Positions 18,355 to 27,225 of a DNA stretch of 64,000 nucleotides are shown piece after piece (within the stretch, counting starts at the first letter, position 1; each line of letters starts with the position of its first letter). The DNA is from Haloarcula regularis. GTDB taxonomy: Archaea > Halobacteriota > Halobacteria > Halobacteriales > Haloarculaceae. Under the pieces are notes generated by a model. That model did not search any database. It was given only the letters and a program-made list of their open reading frames with translations, and was not told the origin of the DNA. Where the stretch lies: positions 806,001 to 870,000 of the forward strand of contig NZ_CP119794.1 of the NCBI RefSeq assembly GCF_029338315.1. The letters are read 5' to 3'. The translations under genes were made by a program, and so were the position numbers.

Positions 18355-19380
18355 ATGGAGATACTCGGACTCGGTCTGGCGATGGTCGCACTGTTCGTCG
18401 GTTTCGGGCTCCTCATCGGGGTTCTGTTCGGGTTCTTCGGCATGGGTGGGTCGTTCCTGGTCACGCCGGCGCTCCTGGTGATGGGGTATCCCACCCGCGT
18501 CGCCGTCGGGAGCGGCCTCGCCTTCGTCTTCGGGACCTCGGTCATCGCGACCCTGAAACACCGCGACCTCGGACAGGTCGACTACAAACTGGGCGTGTTG
18601 ATGATCGCCGGGACGACCGCCGGCATCGAGGCCGGCAAGGAGATCGTCCTGCACCTCGAGTCGCTCGGAATGGCCGGCAGCATCATCAGCGTCACGTACG
18701 TCGTCCTGCTGGGCGGTATCGGCGCCTTCGTCACCTACGAGGCGCTGAAGGGCGGCGGTGGCGGCGGCATCGACCACGACGCCGCGGACGACGACGTCGA
18801 CGCTGACGACATCCCGGACATCGCGAAGAAGATACAGTCCTACCGGGTCCCGCCCATGATATCGCTCCGTGGCGGCGTCAGCGTGTCGCTGTGGATGATC
18901 CTCGGCGTCGCGTTCGTGACCGGACTCCTCTCGGGCTTCCTCGGCGTCGGCGGCGGGTTCATCCGCATGCCCGCGCTGTTCTACCTCATCGGCGTGCCGG
19001 TGCCCATCGCCGTCGGGACCGACCTCTTCGAGATCGTCTTCTCGGGCGGGCTCGGGAGCTTCCTGTACGCGCTCGACGGCGGCGTCGACCTCTCCATCGT
19101 GGTCCCGCTGCTCGCGGGGAGCGCCTTCGGGGCCCGCGTCGGATCGGCCGCGACCAGCATCGTCGACGAGGACGACATCAAGGTCTACTTCGGCCTGATG
19201 CTGCTCGGTGGCGCGCTGGCCGTCGCGGTCCGCGAGGTCGGCAACGTCTACGGTATCGACGTGCTGAACACGGTCAGCCTCGTGCTCATCCTCGGGTCGG
19301 CGCTGCTGGTCAGCGGCGCCGTCGTCTACAGCAGCATCTCCGCGCTGCGGGAGGAGGCACGGACGTCCTCGCCGGCATGA
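18355..19380 (+). CDS. TauE/SafE (TSUP) family sulfite/organosulfonate exporter
   Basis: 341 aa, about eight hydrophobic segments in two homologous halves: FGFFGMGGSFLVTPALLVMGYP in the first and SGFLGVGGGFIRMPALFYLIGVP in the second, separated by a Gly/Asp-rich cytoplasmic loop (GGGGGGIDHDAADDDVDADD). The TSUP family moves sulfite, sulfoacetate or thiosulfate. In this block it would remove sulfite formed by the rhodanese-MBL enzyme (inference). Coupled to the 53-aa protein upstream and followed by the HTH regulator. Confidence 0.9.
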   Translation: MEILGLGLAMVALFVGFGLLIGVLFGFFGMGGSFLVTPALLVMGYPTRVAVGSGLAFVFGTSVIATLKHRDLGQVDYKLGVLMIAGTTAGIEAGKEIVLHLESLGMAGSIISVTYVVLLGGIGAFVTYEALKGGGGGGIDHDAADDDVDADDIPDIAKKIQSYRVPPMISLRGGVSVSLWMILGVAFVTGLLSGFLGVGGGFIRMPALFYLIGVPVPIAVGTDLFEIVFSGGLGSFLYALDGGVDLSIVVPLLAGSAFGARVGSAATSIVDEDDIKVYFGLMLLGGALAVAVREVGNVYGIDVLNTVSLVLILGSALLVSGAVVYSSISALREEARTSSPA

Positions 19381-19386
19381 ATCGTC

Positions 19387-19400
19387 CGTAGTATTGTACA
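19387..19400 (+). promoter_or_regulatory. TATTG-box upstream of the HTH regulator
   Basis: CGTAGTATTGTACA lies about 51 bp before the regulator ATG, followed by a TATA-like AATGTTTTACG (19412-19422) at leaderless distance. If the regulator binds this site, it controls its own synthesis. Nearly identical to the boxes before thioredoxin and the rhodanese-MBL gene. Confidence 0.5.
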
Positions 19401-19450
19401 GAAAGCACACAAATGTTTTACGCCCTCGAAACGTAGTCGCCGGTAGACCA

Positions 19451-19855
19451 ATGCCAGATTCGATGAGCGAACAGTTACGCCAGGATATGGTGTGTGAGGG
19501 CCTGCTGGAGTGCTTCCACGGGCTCTCACAGCTCGACACCGAGTGCTTCCAGGCGCTCGTCGAGGCCGAGGAGCCGCTGACGGTCGACGAGGTCGCCGAG
19601 TCGGTCGAGCGCGAACGCTCGACGGCCTATCGGTCGGTCCAGCGCCTCCTCCAGGCTGGCTTCATCCAGAAAGAGCAGCTGAACTACGAGCACGGCGGGT
19701 ACTGTCACGTGTACACCCCGACGGACCCGTCGGAGATCGCCGGCCAGATGCGGCGCGTGCTCAACGACTGGTACGCCAAGATGGGCCAGCTCATCCAGGA
19801 GTTCGAGACGAAGTACGCGGCGGCCACCGAGTCGGCGGCCCAGGTAGAGCGCTGA
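19451..19855 (+). CDS. Winged-helix transcriptional regulator of the sulfur block
   Basis: 134 aa. The N-terminal half has a winged helix: CFQALVEAEEPLTVDEVAE, recognition helix RERSTAYRSVQRLLQAGFIQKEQ, and the wing LNYEHGGYCHVYTP; the C-terminus is an amphipathic dimerisation helix (NDWYAKMGQLIQEFETKY). The cysteines at MVCEGLLECFHG, ECFQ and GYCHVY could sense thiol or persulfide state (inference). A paralogue tail opens the window at 2-88. It lies directly after the exporter and under a TATTG-box, making it the obvious candidate to read that motif. Confidence 0.8.
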   Translation: MPDSMSEQLRQDMVCEGLLECFHGLSQLDTECFQALVEAEEPLTVDEVAESVERERSTAYRSVQRLLQAGFIQKEQLNYEHGGYCHVYTPTDPSEIAGQMRRVLNDWYAKMGQLIQEFETKYAAATESAAQVER

Positions 19856-19921
19856 GGCCGGGTCGGGCCACGCCGGGTCCGGGAAGAAGGCATTCCTCGG
19901 CCGCTTCCTTACCGACGGGCA

Positions 19922-20134
19922 GTGTCGCAACACCGACTCTCGAGATGGCAACGGCCGCCCCGGTTCCTCTTGGGTCTCGTCTACATGGCGGTGACCGACG
20001 ACCTGACCCTCGAGGGGGTGCCGGAACCGCTGTGCGACCCGCCCGATGCGGCGCTGTGGGCGCGGCTGCCGCTCCAGGCCGTCCTCGTCGCCTGGGCGTG
20101 GTGGTACACCGACCGGTCGTCGAGTCCGGAGTAG
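19922..20134 (+). CDS. Small hypothetical membrane-associated protein
   Basis: 70 aa from GTG, RWQRPPRFLLGLVYMAVTDD then LPLQAVLVAWAWWYTDRSS. Two short hydrophobic stretches and a complete stop. No family recognised, and no clear promoter. Other frames are also open here, so coding status is uncertain. Confidence 0.35.
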   Translation: MSQHRLSRWQRPPRFLLGLVYMAVTDDLTLEGVPEPLCDPPDAALWARLPLQAVLVAWAWWYTDRSSSPE

Positions 20135-20223
20135 TCGTGCCGTCGCCGTAACGGTGCCCGGGGGGCGTCCGGCGTCGGTCTGCTCCCTCGCTGGCACACC
20201 ACACGACGCCGAGTGCGGGACTC

Positions 20224-20664
20224 TCAGGCCTCGTCGTCCGACGGAGGGCGGACCACCAGCACCGGGACGTCGGCCGTCCGGAGGACGCGCTGGGTCACGC
20301 TCCCGAGGAGAACTCTGTCGAGGCCGCGCCGGCCGTGGGTCCCCATGACTATGAGGTCGACGTCGTTGTCGTCGGCGTACTCGAGGATGACCTGGTGCGG
20401 GGACCCTTCCAGGACATCAGTGATGACGGTATCGACGTCTCGCCCGCTGGCGCGTTCGAGGACCTTCTCCTCCGCGCGCCGGCCCGCTTCCTCCAGGTAC
20501 CCGACGACCTGCTGGGTGCGCGGATCGAGCGGGAGGGAATTCGTGTCGACGACGTAGAGCACGTACAGGTCCGCGCCGTACGTCTCGGCCAGATCCAAAG
20601 CGTGTTCGACGGCTCGGTCGGCGTCCGAACTCCCGTCCGTCGGCACCAGTATCCGGTCGTACAT
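20224..20664 (-). CDS. Universal stress protein, UspA family
   Basis: Starts MYDRILVPTDGSSDADRAVEHALDL, the canonical UspA opening, and ends with the nucleotide-binding signature VMGTHGRRGLDRVLLGSVTQRVLR. 146 aa. An in-frame ATG at 20691 would add nine residues (MTVRNVDTS) and cannot be excluded. A single-domain, probably ATP-binding stress protein, monocistronic here. Confidence 0.9.
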   Translation of the reverse strand: MYDRILVPTDGSSDADRAVEHALDLAETYGADLYVLYVVDTNSLPLDPRTQQVVGYLEEAGRRAEEKVLERASGRDVDTVITDVLEGSPHQVILEYADDNDVDLIVMGTHGRRGLDRVLLGSVTQRVLRTADVPVLVVRPPSDDEA

Positions 20665-20747
20665 GGACGTGTCTACGTTCCGAACAGTCATAGGTGTGGC
20701 CCGGGGCTCCGGCGACACCGTGTCGGTCGCATTCGTCCCGCGGGAGG

Positions 20748-21507
20748 CTACATGAACATCCGGTCTTCAGGGTAGTCCCGGCCGCCGGACGCGTCGCGTC
20801 CTTCCATCGACTGCATCCGGGTCGCGAGCTCCTCGTAGTAGCGTTTCATCTCCTCGGAGCGGGCCTGGAGCTCCGTCTCGTCGACCTCGAGGCCGTAGAG
20901 CGTCTCGAGCGCGTCGAGGAACCGAAGCGCAGCCTCGAAGTCCGGCCCCGGCGGGTGCGTCGGCGTCGTCAACACGCCGGTCGGCGGCGTCTCGCCCTCG
21001 AGACTCCGGAGGAGGAGTTCGCTGACGACGCCGTCGAAGAACCCGCCCGCGAGGGGCTGGAGGTCGGCCGAACCGATGCGACGGGCCCGGAACTCGTCGG
21101 TCCCGACGTGAAAGACGACGTGTTCGTCGGGGCCGTGGGAACGGGACGCCGTGGAGGAGACAGACCTCCTCGATGCCCTGGGCCTCGACCCACGCCGACA
21201 CGCCATCAGCGAGCGGTTCGCCCGCCCACACGGGCACGAGTATCTCGCTGATAAGCAGGGAGATGTCGGACCCGTCTGCCGAGTACAGTCGCATCGGGAA
21301 GCGTGGTTCGCCGCTGGTGAAGGGCGTGATGTCGGGCAGGTTGTTCGTCCTGACGTGCCCGACCTGTTCGGTGAGCGTGTTCGAGACCAGATAGTCGATG
21401 GCCGTGAGGCCCGCGAGACCGAGATTCGCCGTGCCGAGAATGAGGGTGTCGCCGACGTCCGCGTCGGGGGCCGTCACGATGTCGAACGATGGTGCTGCAG
21501 TCGCCAT
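20748..21507 (-). pseudogene. PAC2 family (proteasome assembly chaperone-like) protein, frameshifted
   Basis: About 252 aa repaired. The first frame gives DTLILGTANLGLAGLTAIDYLV, RFPMRLYS, VPVWAGEPLADGVSAWVEAQG and LLHGVPF, the PAC2 signature. Near 21137-21139 (GGG) the frame moves by +1/-2, and the continuation HGPDEHVVFHVGTDEFRARRI...GGFFDGVVSELLLRS with a C-terminal helix (SEEMKRYYEELATRMQSME) follows. Archaeal PAC2 proteins are related to Pbp1/PbaA proteasome chaperones. ATG at 21507 follows the AT-rich TAGGACAATAATAG promoter. Confidence 0.85.
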
Positions 21508-21597
21508 GTCGTCTTGTGTTTCACCTGATAGGACAATAATAGTCACTGCCTCGGCGGACCCGTCGACGGGTTCGTCGTGCGGGCCGCGGAGTGCCAA

Positions 21598-22296
21598 TCA
21601 CCGTTCGCCCTCGACCCGTGCGAACCCGTCGACCTCGACCCAGCCGTCCTGTGGACCGTCCAGCCCGCCCTGCAGGCGCTCGTAGTACATCTCGTGGCCG
21701 GCGCCGGCGTACGTGTTCACCCCGTTGTGGACCACGACGAAGGACACGTCGGCCGCCGCCGGGGCGTCGTAGGAGACGAACAGGCGGGCGTCGAAGGCGT
21801 AGCACTTCGTCTCTGGCGCCGGCGCGGCCCGGTTGGGACAGGGGCGGGTCCGCCGGCCGTCAACCGGGCCGATGGTCGGCTCGTGGCCGTAGGGGCTAGC
21901 CGTCTCGATGACGTGGTCGACGGGGGCCCGGACGCCGACGAGGTACGACGAGTACCGCCGGCCGTCGGGTCGTCGCGCCGCAGAGACCTCCCCCGCCGTG
22001 ACCTCGAGGGCCGGCCCACGGTCCGTCTCGACGACCCGGTACTGCCAGGCGTCGGGCCCCTCGAGACGACCCGCTCGAATCGCCTCGACGACCGGGTTGG
22101 GGCCGTCCGCCGCGGCGGGGAGCGGCACGGTGAGGGTCGCGTTCTGCAGCGTCGCGTTCGTGTCGAACGACAGCGAGTACCCGTAGGCGCTGTCCGATAC
22201 CGTCGGGTCGGGCGAGAGCACCGGTGCCGCCAGTATGAGGGTCACCACGGCGACGCCGACGGCGAGGACGACGAGGAGCTGGTGCGTCACTCGCAT
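21598..22296 (-). CDS. Exported or membrane-anchored protein of unknown function
   Basis: 232 aa with an N-terminal signal anchor (MRVTHQLLVVLAVGVAVVTL) and an extracellular domain rich in paired aromatic/Thr beta strands (YGYSLSFDTNATLQNATLTVPLP, YSSYLVGVRAPVDHVIETASPYG, FVVVHNGVNTYAGAGHEMYYE). Two cysteines (PCPNR, TKCYAF) might form a disulfide outside the cell. No family recognised. Downstream on the same strand of the PQQ-repeat gene but 176 bp away. Confidence 0.6.
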   Translation of the reverse strand: MRVTHQLLVVLAVGVAVVTLILAAPVLSPDPTVSDSAYGYSLSFDTNATLQNATLTVPLPAAADGPNPVVEAIRAGRLEGPDAWQYRVVETDRGPALEVTAGEVSAARRPDGRRYSSYLVGVRAPVDHVIETASPYGHEPTIGPVDGRRTRPCPNRAAPAPETKCYAFDARLFVSYDAPAAADVSFVVVHNGVNTYAGAGHEMYYERLQGGLDGPQDGWVEVDGFARVEGER

Positions 22297-22471
22297 ACCG
22301 ATCCGCCGAGACGGGCGGACCTTCGGCTCCGACGGCGAGCCGCGCCGAGTGCCCCCGTGCCCGGCAGGTTCCGGGAGGCGCCGGTTACCTCGTCGAACTG
22401 GCGAGCGGTTCGGGACCGGGTGTGCACGCGAGCGTGTTCGCCGGCCGACAGTAAATAGCTGCACGACGGTA

Positions 22472-24221
22472 CTACCGGAAGAAGACGAGCATCATCGCGA
22501 GGAACAGCAGGAGCGGGTAGACGAGCCCCGTGACCACGGCGTAGGTGCCGACCACCACGGCTGCCTGCCGGCGCAGGCGACCGAGCTCGACGTCGGCCGC
22601 GCTCGCGGCCGCCGGGAGCCAGCGGGAGGTGAGCAGCGCCCAGCCGCCCGCCGCGGTCAGGACCAGCAGGGCTCCGACGTAGACCAATCCGCCGCCGAGA
22701 AGCGGGACCGCGGGCAGTCCGAGCGCCGGCACCGCGATGGACACGCCCAGGAAGAGCGCGCCGAGGACGAAGGGGACGACGACGGCGAGGACGACGTGGA
22801 CGGCCGCGGCGGCCAGTCGGCCAGTGTCCGCGTACGGTCGCCGGAGCACTCGCGAGGCCACCACGCGCGGCGGGGCCCAGGAGTAGCCCCGAAGTCGGGC
22901 GAGGCCCAGCGTGACCGTGCCGGCGAGGAGCCCAGCCACGAGCGAGGCGGCCGCGAGTGCCGCGAGGGTCCCCAGCAGCGTGTCGCTCAGGATGGCGTGC
23001 CCGACCTGTCCGGCCAGACCGCCGGGGACAGCCGACCCGCCCTCGACGAGTGAGTAGAGGCGTCGGTTCGTCGGCCCGACGTAGACGGCGCCGTCGACGA
23101 CTGCGGGGTGGGCCCTGACGCCGACCCGCTCGTCGACGACGTAGGCCCACTGTCGTTGCCCCGTCTCGGGGTCGAGGCCGACCACGGCACCGTCGGCGCC
23201 GACGACGACGGCGTTCGCGGCGACCACAGGCGGCGTGTCGACGAACGACTCGCCGGCGGTCCAGCGGCGGGCCCCGGTGGTCGCATTCACCGCGACGAGA
23301 CGGTCGTCCGCGACGGCGTAGACGGTCCCGTCGGCGACGGCGATGGGTTCGCTGCCGGCGGCCACGTCGAGAGTGCGCAGGACGGTCCCGTCCCCGGCGT
23401 CGAGGACCGTCACGTCCGTCCACGTGGGGACGTACACCTCGCCGTCGACGATGGCGGGTGCCCGCGCGGGCTGGGTCGACAGCGGCGTCTCCCAGACGAC
23501 GCTCCCGTCGGCCCTGTCGACGGCGAGGACACGGCCCGCCTCGCCGTCGGGGTCGTAAGCACCGACGACGACTCGCTCGTCCGCGACGGACGGCGAGGTC
23601 AGGCCGTCGCTGCCGACGTCGACCCGCCAGCGCTCGCTGCCGTCGGCCACCGCGACGAGGAACCGGCGCGGTTCGACCTCGGGCCCGAACGTGTCGCCGC
23701 TGGCGTAGACGGTTCCGTCCGCGACGACCGGCTGGCCGCGTAGCGCGGAGTACGGTCGGTCGCTCGTGAGTTCGTACCGCCAGGCGACGTCGCCACCGGC
23801 CCGGTCGAGTGCCACGAGCTCCACGACGTCCGTCTCGGTGTCGCGCACGACGACGTAGCCGTACTCGGCGCCCAGGGCGACCGACGACTCGACGCTTCCG
23901 CCGACGTCAGTGCGCCACTGCCGCTCGCCGTCGGCGCCGAACGCGAAGACGACGCCGTCGCCGTTGCCCACGTACACCGTCCCGTCGCCCACTGTCGGGC
24001 CGACGAGCGCCATGCCGGCCGAGCCCACACGAGCGGTCCACGCGGGACCGACGTCTGTCGTCGGCGCCCGCGCGTCGAGGTTGGCGCCCGTGTTCGCGCT
24101 GTCGTGCCGCGGGCCTGACCAGTCCGTGACCTGGGTCGCTCCCGCGAGGCCGGCGACGGGCCGCGACGACGCCGAGGGCGAGCAGGGCGACGACCAGGGA
24201 CCGGCGTGACGTCCGGACCAT
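22472..24221 (-). pseudogene. PQQ-like beta-propeller membrane protein, frameshift in signal peptide
   Basis: About 582 aa repaired. Signal peptide MVRTSRRSLVVALLALGVV, then six or seven PQQ-type blades (repeats such as VGDGTVYVGNGDGVVFAFGADGERQW and VADGTVYAVADDRLVAVNATTGARRW), then four or five C-terminal transmembrane helices. One extra base in a plus-strand GGG run at 24158-24160 throws the start out of frame; removing it gives the continuous hydrophobic stretch GVVAAVAGLAGATQ. No catalytic residues of quinoprotein dehydrogenases are evident, so a cell-surface binding or scaffolding role is more likely. Confidence 0.8.
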
Positions 24222-24372
24222 GGTGTCACTACGTCGACAGCAACCGAATACTGTTCGGCGGTTCTCGACCCGCGAGAATAGGTCGGCCGGTCCGAATCGG
24301 GTGGCTTCGGGCCCGTCCACGACCGTTCGAAGCGGATGACCTTTGAGTCTCCCCCTCGATAGGAGGTGACAG

Positions 24373-24615
24373 ATGTCGGTCTCGGACTTCGACCTCGCGG
24401 ACGTCTCGCCGATGGCGTGGCGGTTGCTCCGGGTCGCCGCCGGGTTCAGCCAGCGCGACGTCGAGCGAGCGGTCGACGACCTGATGCAGGCACACCTCTC
24501 GATGCTCGAGAGCGGGTCCCGTGGCCTCTCGCAGTCGCGACGGCAGGTGCTGTTCGAGCTGTACACGGACGAACTCGACCCGGAACAGGTCCGGGCCATC
24601 GTCGACAACTTCTGA
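24373..24615 (+). CDS. Short XRE-like HTH regulator
   Basis: 80 aa, MAWRLLRVAAGFSQRDVERAVDDLMQAHLSMLESGSRGLSQSRRQVL forms a lambda-repressor-type helix-turn-helix; the C-terminus LYTDELDPEQVRAIVDNF is a short helical tail. A strong Shine-Dalgarno (AGGAGGTGACA) precedes the ATG. It ends 79 bp before the DASS permease, in front of two palindromes that also occur at UspA 26320, so it is the best candidate to bind them. Confidence 0.75.
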   Translation: MSVSDFDLADVSPMAWRLLRVAAGFSQRDVERAVDDLMQAHLSMLESGSRGLSQSRRQVLFELYTDELDPEQVRAIVDNF

Positions 24616-24641
24616 GCCGTTTGCGGTGCGTTAGCAGACGG

Positions 24642-24657
24642 TGTATCAATGATAACA
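24642..24657. promoter_or_regulatory. Imperfect operator copy TGTATCA-A-TGATAACA
   Basis: Left arm TGTATCA and centre match the two perfect palindromes at 24686 and 26305; the right arm has one extra A (TGATAACA). It lies just upstream of the TATA-like TTATTAATCAATATTC (24659-24674) of the permease promoter. Confidence 0.5.
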
Positions 24658-24685
24658 GTTATTAATCAATATTCGGAATAGCGCC

Positions 24686-24702
24686 CTGTATCAATGATAC
24701 AG
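24686..24702. promoter_or_regulatory. Perfect palindromic operator overlapping the permease start codon
   Basis: CTGTATCAATGATACAG: 8-bp arms around a single central base, with the permease ATG (24694-24696) in its middle. The upstream TATA element sits at the distance expected for a leaderless transcript, so a bound protein would cover the transcription start. This is the arrangement of a repressor site. Confidence 0.65.
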
Positions 24703-26259
24703 CGCCTGACAGGCACCTCACGCGGCAGGTTGACGCTCTTCGTGGTAGTGGCACTCGGAACCGCACTTATCGCCTTCGCCCCGTCGCCGGAGGGACTGTC
24801 CGTCCGCGGACAGTACGCCGTCGCGACCATGTTCTTCGCGGGCGGCCTCTGGGTGACCGGGACCCTGCCGCTGCCGGTGACGGCGCTCTCGATTCCCGTG
24901 TTGCTGACCGCCTTTGGCGTCTACGACGACATCGACCCGGCGCTGTCGGGCTTCGCGGACCACCTCATCTTCCTCTTCATCGCGGGGTTCATGCTGGCGA
25001 ACGCGCTCCAGAAGTACGACATCGACCGGCGCATCGCGCTGTGGATAATGAGCCGGATGGGGACCTCGCCGCGCAAGCTCATCGCCGCCATCATGCTTGC
25101 GACGGCGTTCCTCTCGATGTGGGTCTCGAACACCGCCACGACGGCGATGATGACCCCATCGCGCTCGGGGTGCTCGGCCAGGTGATGGGCCGAGACCAGG
25201 TCCTTGAGGAGGACGCCGCGGGCGACGCGTTCTACAACATGCAGATCGCCACCTTGCTGGGGACGGCCTACGCCGCCAGCGTCGGGGGCGTCGGCACGCT
25301 CATCGGGACGCCGCCCAACGCCGTCGTCGCGACCCAGGCCAACGCCATCCTGGGCTACGAGATCGGGTTCGTCGACTGGCTGCTCATCGGCCTGCCCGTC
25401 GTGGCCCTCACGCTTCCGCTGGTCTGGTACATCCTCACCTTCCACCTGTACCCGCCACAGATCGAAGACGTCAGCGACGCGCGCGCCGAGGCACAGCGGT
25501 ACCTCGAGGAGGAGGGCGAACTCGACGCCCGTGGCCGGCGTGTCACCTACATCTTCGTCGCTACGGCAGGCCTGTGGGTGCTGGGCGGCCTCGACATCCT
25601 CTTCGAGGGTCTGCTCCCCGAGGTGTGGTTCAACACGCTCTTCGGGACCAGCGAGGGCCAGACCGTCTTCGGCGTCGCCGGCCATCAGGGCCTGCTCTAC
25701 TACGTGATGGTCGGGCTCTACGCCATCCCGGCGCTGGTGCTGGCCGATACCGTCGAGTGGGACGACATCGTCGACATCGACTGGGACCATCCTCCTCTTT
25801 GGCGGGGGCATCGCCCTGGCCGACGCGTTCGCGAAGACCGGCGCCACCGAGTGGATCGCGAGGTCCATCTTCGGCAACCTGACGAACGCCCCGATCGTGC
25901 TCGTCGTCGGCGCCATCGTCCTGCTGGTCATCTTCCTCACCGAGATGACCTCCAACACCGCGACGGCGACCATCATCGTGCCCGTCCTCATCGGCATCGG
26001 GGGCATCTTCGCGTCCATCCTCGGCCTCGCGGAGGTCTCGGCCAGCATCTTCCTCGCCGTGAGCGGGGCGATCGCGGCCTCCTTTGCGTTCGCGCTCCCC
26101 GTCGCGACGCCGCCCAACGCCATCGTCTTCGGGAGCGGCCACCTCAAGCAGGAACACATGATGCGGGCGGGCGTCGTCCTCAACATCGTGATGACGCTGG
26201 TGCTCACCGGCCTGATCTGGCTGCTCTTCCAGTTCGTCTGGCCGGCCTTCCTCTGGTGA
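24694..26259 (+). pseudogene. DASS/SLC13-family anion permease, two frameshifts
   Basis: About 522 aa repaired. Hydrophobic helices with the duplicated SNT-type substrate motifs WVSNTATTAMM and MTSNTATATIIVP, and GTLIGTPPNAVVATQ and PVATPPNAIVFGSGH, diagnostic of the divalent-anion:sodium symporter family (dicarboxylates, sulfate). One base is missing in CCCC at 25154-25157 and two (or one extra) near 25786-25788, where WDTILLFGGG is expected. Operator palindrome at its start and a UspA gene with the same operator downstream suggest joint regulation by the 80-aa HTH protein. Confidence 0.88.
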
Positions 26260-26304
26260 GCGACGGCGCCGCGCCCGGATGCCAGTACGTTTAACCGCGG
26301 GTAA

Positions 26305-26321
26305 ATGTATCATTGATACAT
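26305..26321. promoter_or_regulatory. Perfect palindromic operator overlapping the UspA start codon
   Basis: ATGTATCATTGATACAT: 8-bp arms around one base, overlapping the UspA ATG at 26320-26322. The arms match the permease operator except for the outermost base. A TTTAA element at 26290 is at leaderless TATA distance. Confidence 0.65.
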
Positions 26322-26763
26322 GGCACTCGATACGGTCCTGCTCGCCGTCCGTCCGGGTGACGAGGGACATGGCAGCCGGCTCGCACAGACGCTGATTGAC
26401 ATCGCGGAGGCGGCACAGGCCCGCCCCCAGGTCGGCCTCGTGTTCACCGACGAGCAGTACCGGGCGACCGTGACGAGCCTCGGCGTCGACGATCTCGAGG
26501 ACGTCCGGACGTCCGAACTGGCGGGACGTCACGGGACCTTCGGCACGGTGTTCGAACGGCTCGAGGCCGCGGGTCTCGACTTCGACGTCCGCCTCGGGAC
26601 CGGCCCGCACGGCGAGACCATCGTCGACATGGCGGCCGACGCGGACCACGCCGTCGTCGGCGGGCCCAAACGGTCCCCGACCGGCAAGGCCGTGTTCGGG
26701 TCGACGGTCCAGACGGTCCTCTTCGACGCACCCTGTCCGGTGACCTACGTCCGCAGAGAGTGA
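26320..26763 (+). CDS. UspA-like stress protein co-regulated with the DASS permease
   Basis: 147 aa, MALDTVLLAVRPGDEGHGSRLAQTLIDIAEA with the C-terminal VVGGPKRSPTGKAVFGSTVQTVLF nucleotide-loop variant and the closing PCPVTYVRRE. Divergent from classic UspA in the first strand. It shares its operator with the permease 60 bp upstream, so the two are probably induced together. Confidence 0.82.
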   Translation: MALDTVLLAVRPGDEGHGSRLAQTLIDIAEAAQARPQVGLVFTDEQYRATVTSLGVDDLEDVRTSELAGRHGTFGTVFERLEAAGLDFDVRLGTGPHGETIVDMAADADHAVVGGPKRSPTGKAVFGSTVQTVLFDAPCPVTYVRRE

Positions 26764-26830
26764 CTCGCGGGCGCGAGAGGCGACACGCGAAGGCCAAAAC
26801 AGCCAACTCGATGCCCCGAGGAGACCACGT

Positions 26831-27205
26831 ATGCCGCTCTTGCAGTTCGATACGACGCTGTCGCTGTCCGCGGCCGAGAGATCGGGATTCACCGACCGGG
26901 TGACCGACTGCTACACCACCGAGATGGCGACGACGAGCGGCCACGTCGCCGTCGTCGTCCGCACCCACGACCGGGCCAGCCTCTCGCTCGGCCGTGCCGT
27001 CGACGGGCCGCTGCTCTTCCTCGACGCCGATATCCGCCGTGGGCGGCCGTTCGAACGAAAACGCGCCTTCGCGCTCGCGACGATGGAATATGCCGCGGAG
27101 CGGTTCGGCGTCCCCGACGAGAACATGAAGGTCGTGTTCACCGAACACCCGGGCGAGGCGATGATGGGCGTGGACCGCGTCGGGGGCGAGTGGACCGAGG
27201 AGTGA
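26831..27205 (+). CDS. Tautomerase superfamily protein (MIF/4-OT-like)
   Basis: 124 aa starting MPLLQFDTTLSLSAAERSGF; Pro2 is the catalytic base of the tautomerase superfamily once Met is removed. GHVAVVVRTHDRASLSLGRAV and the C-terminal GVPDENMKVVFTEHPGEAMMGVDRVGGEW fit a MIF-like double beta-alpha-beta fold. Physiological substrate unknown. Confidence 0.8.
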   Translation: MPLLQFDTTLSLSAAERSGFTDRVTDCYTTEMATTSGHVAVVVRTHDRASLSLGRAVDGPLLFLDADIRRGRPFERKRAFALATMEYAAERFGVPDENMKVVFTEHPGEAMMGVDRVGGEWTEE

Positions 27206-27225
27206 GCGCGACGTCGTCGGGCCGC

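Noticed and set aside
16978..19539. An 853-residue minus-strand frame joined to the tandem UspA
   Set aside because: Only the last 280 codons are UspA; the rest is antisense to the TauE/SafE gene, with stop-free GC-rich codons and no domain. The AT-rich intergenic region interrupts coding character.
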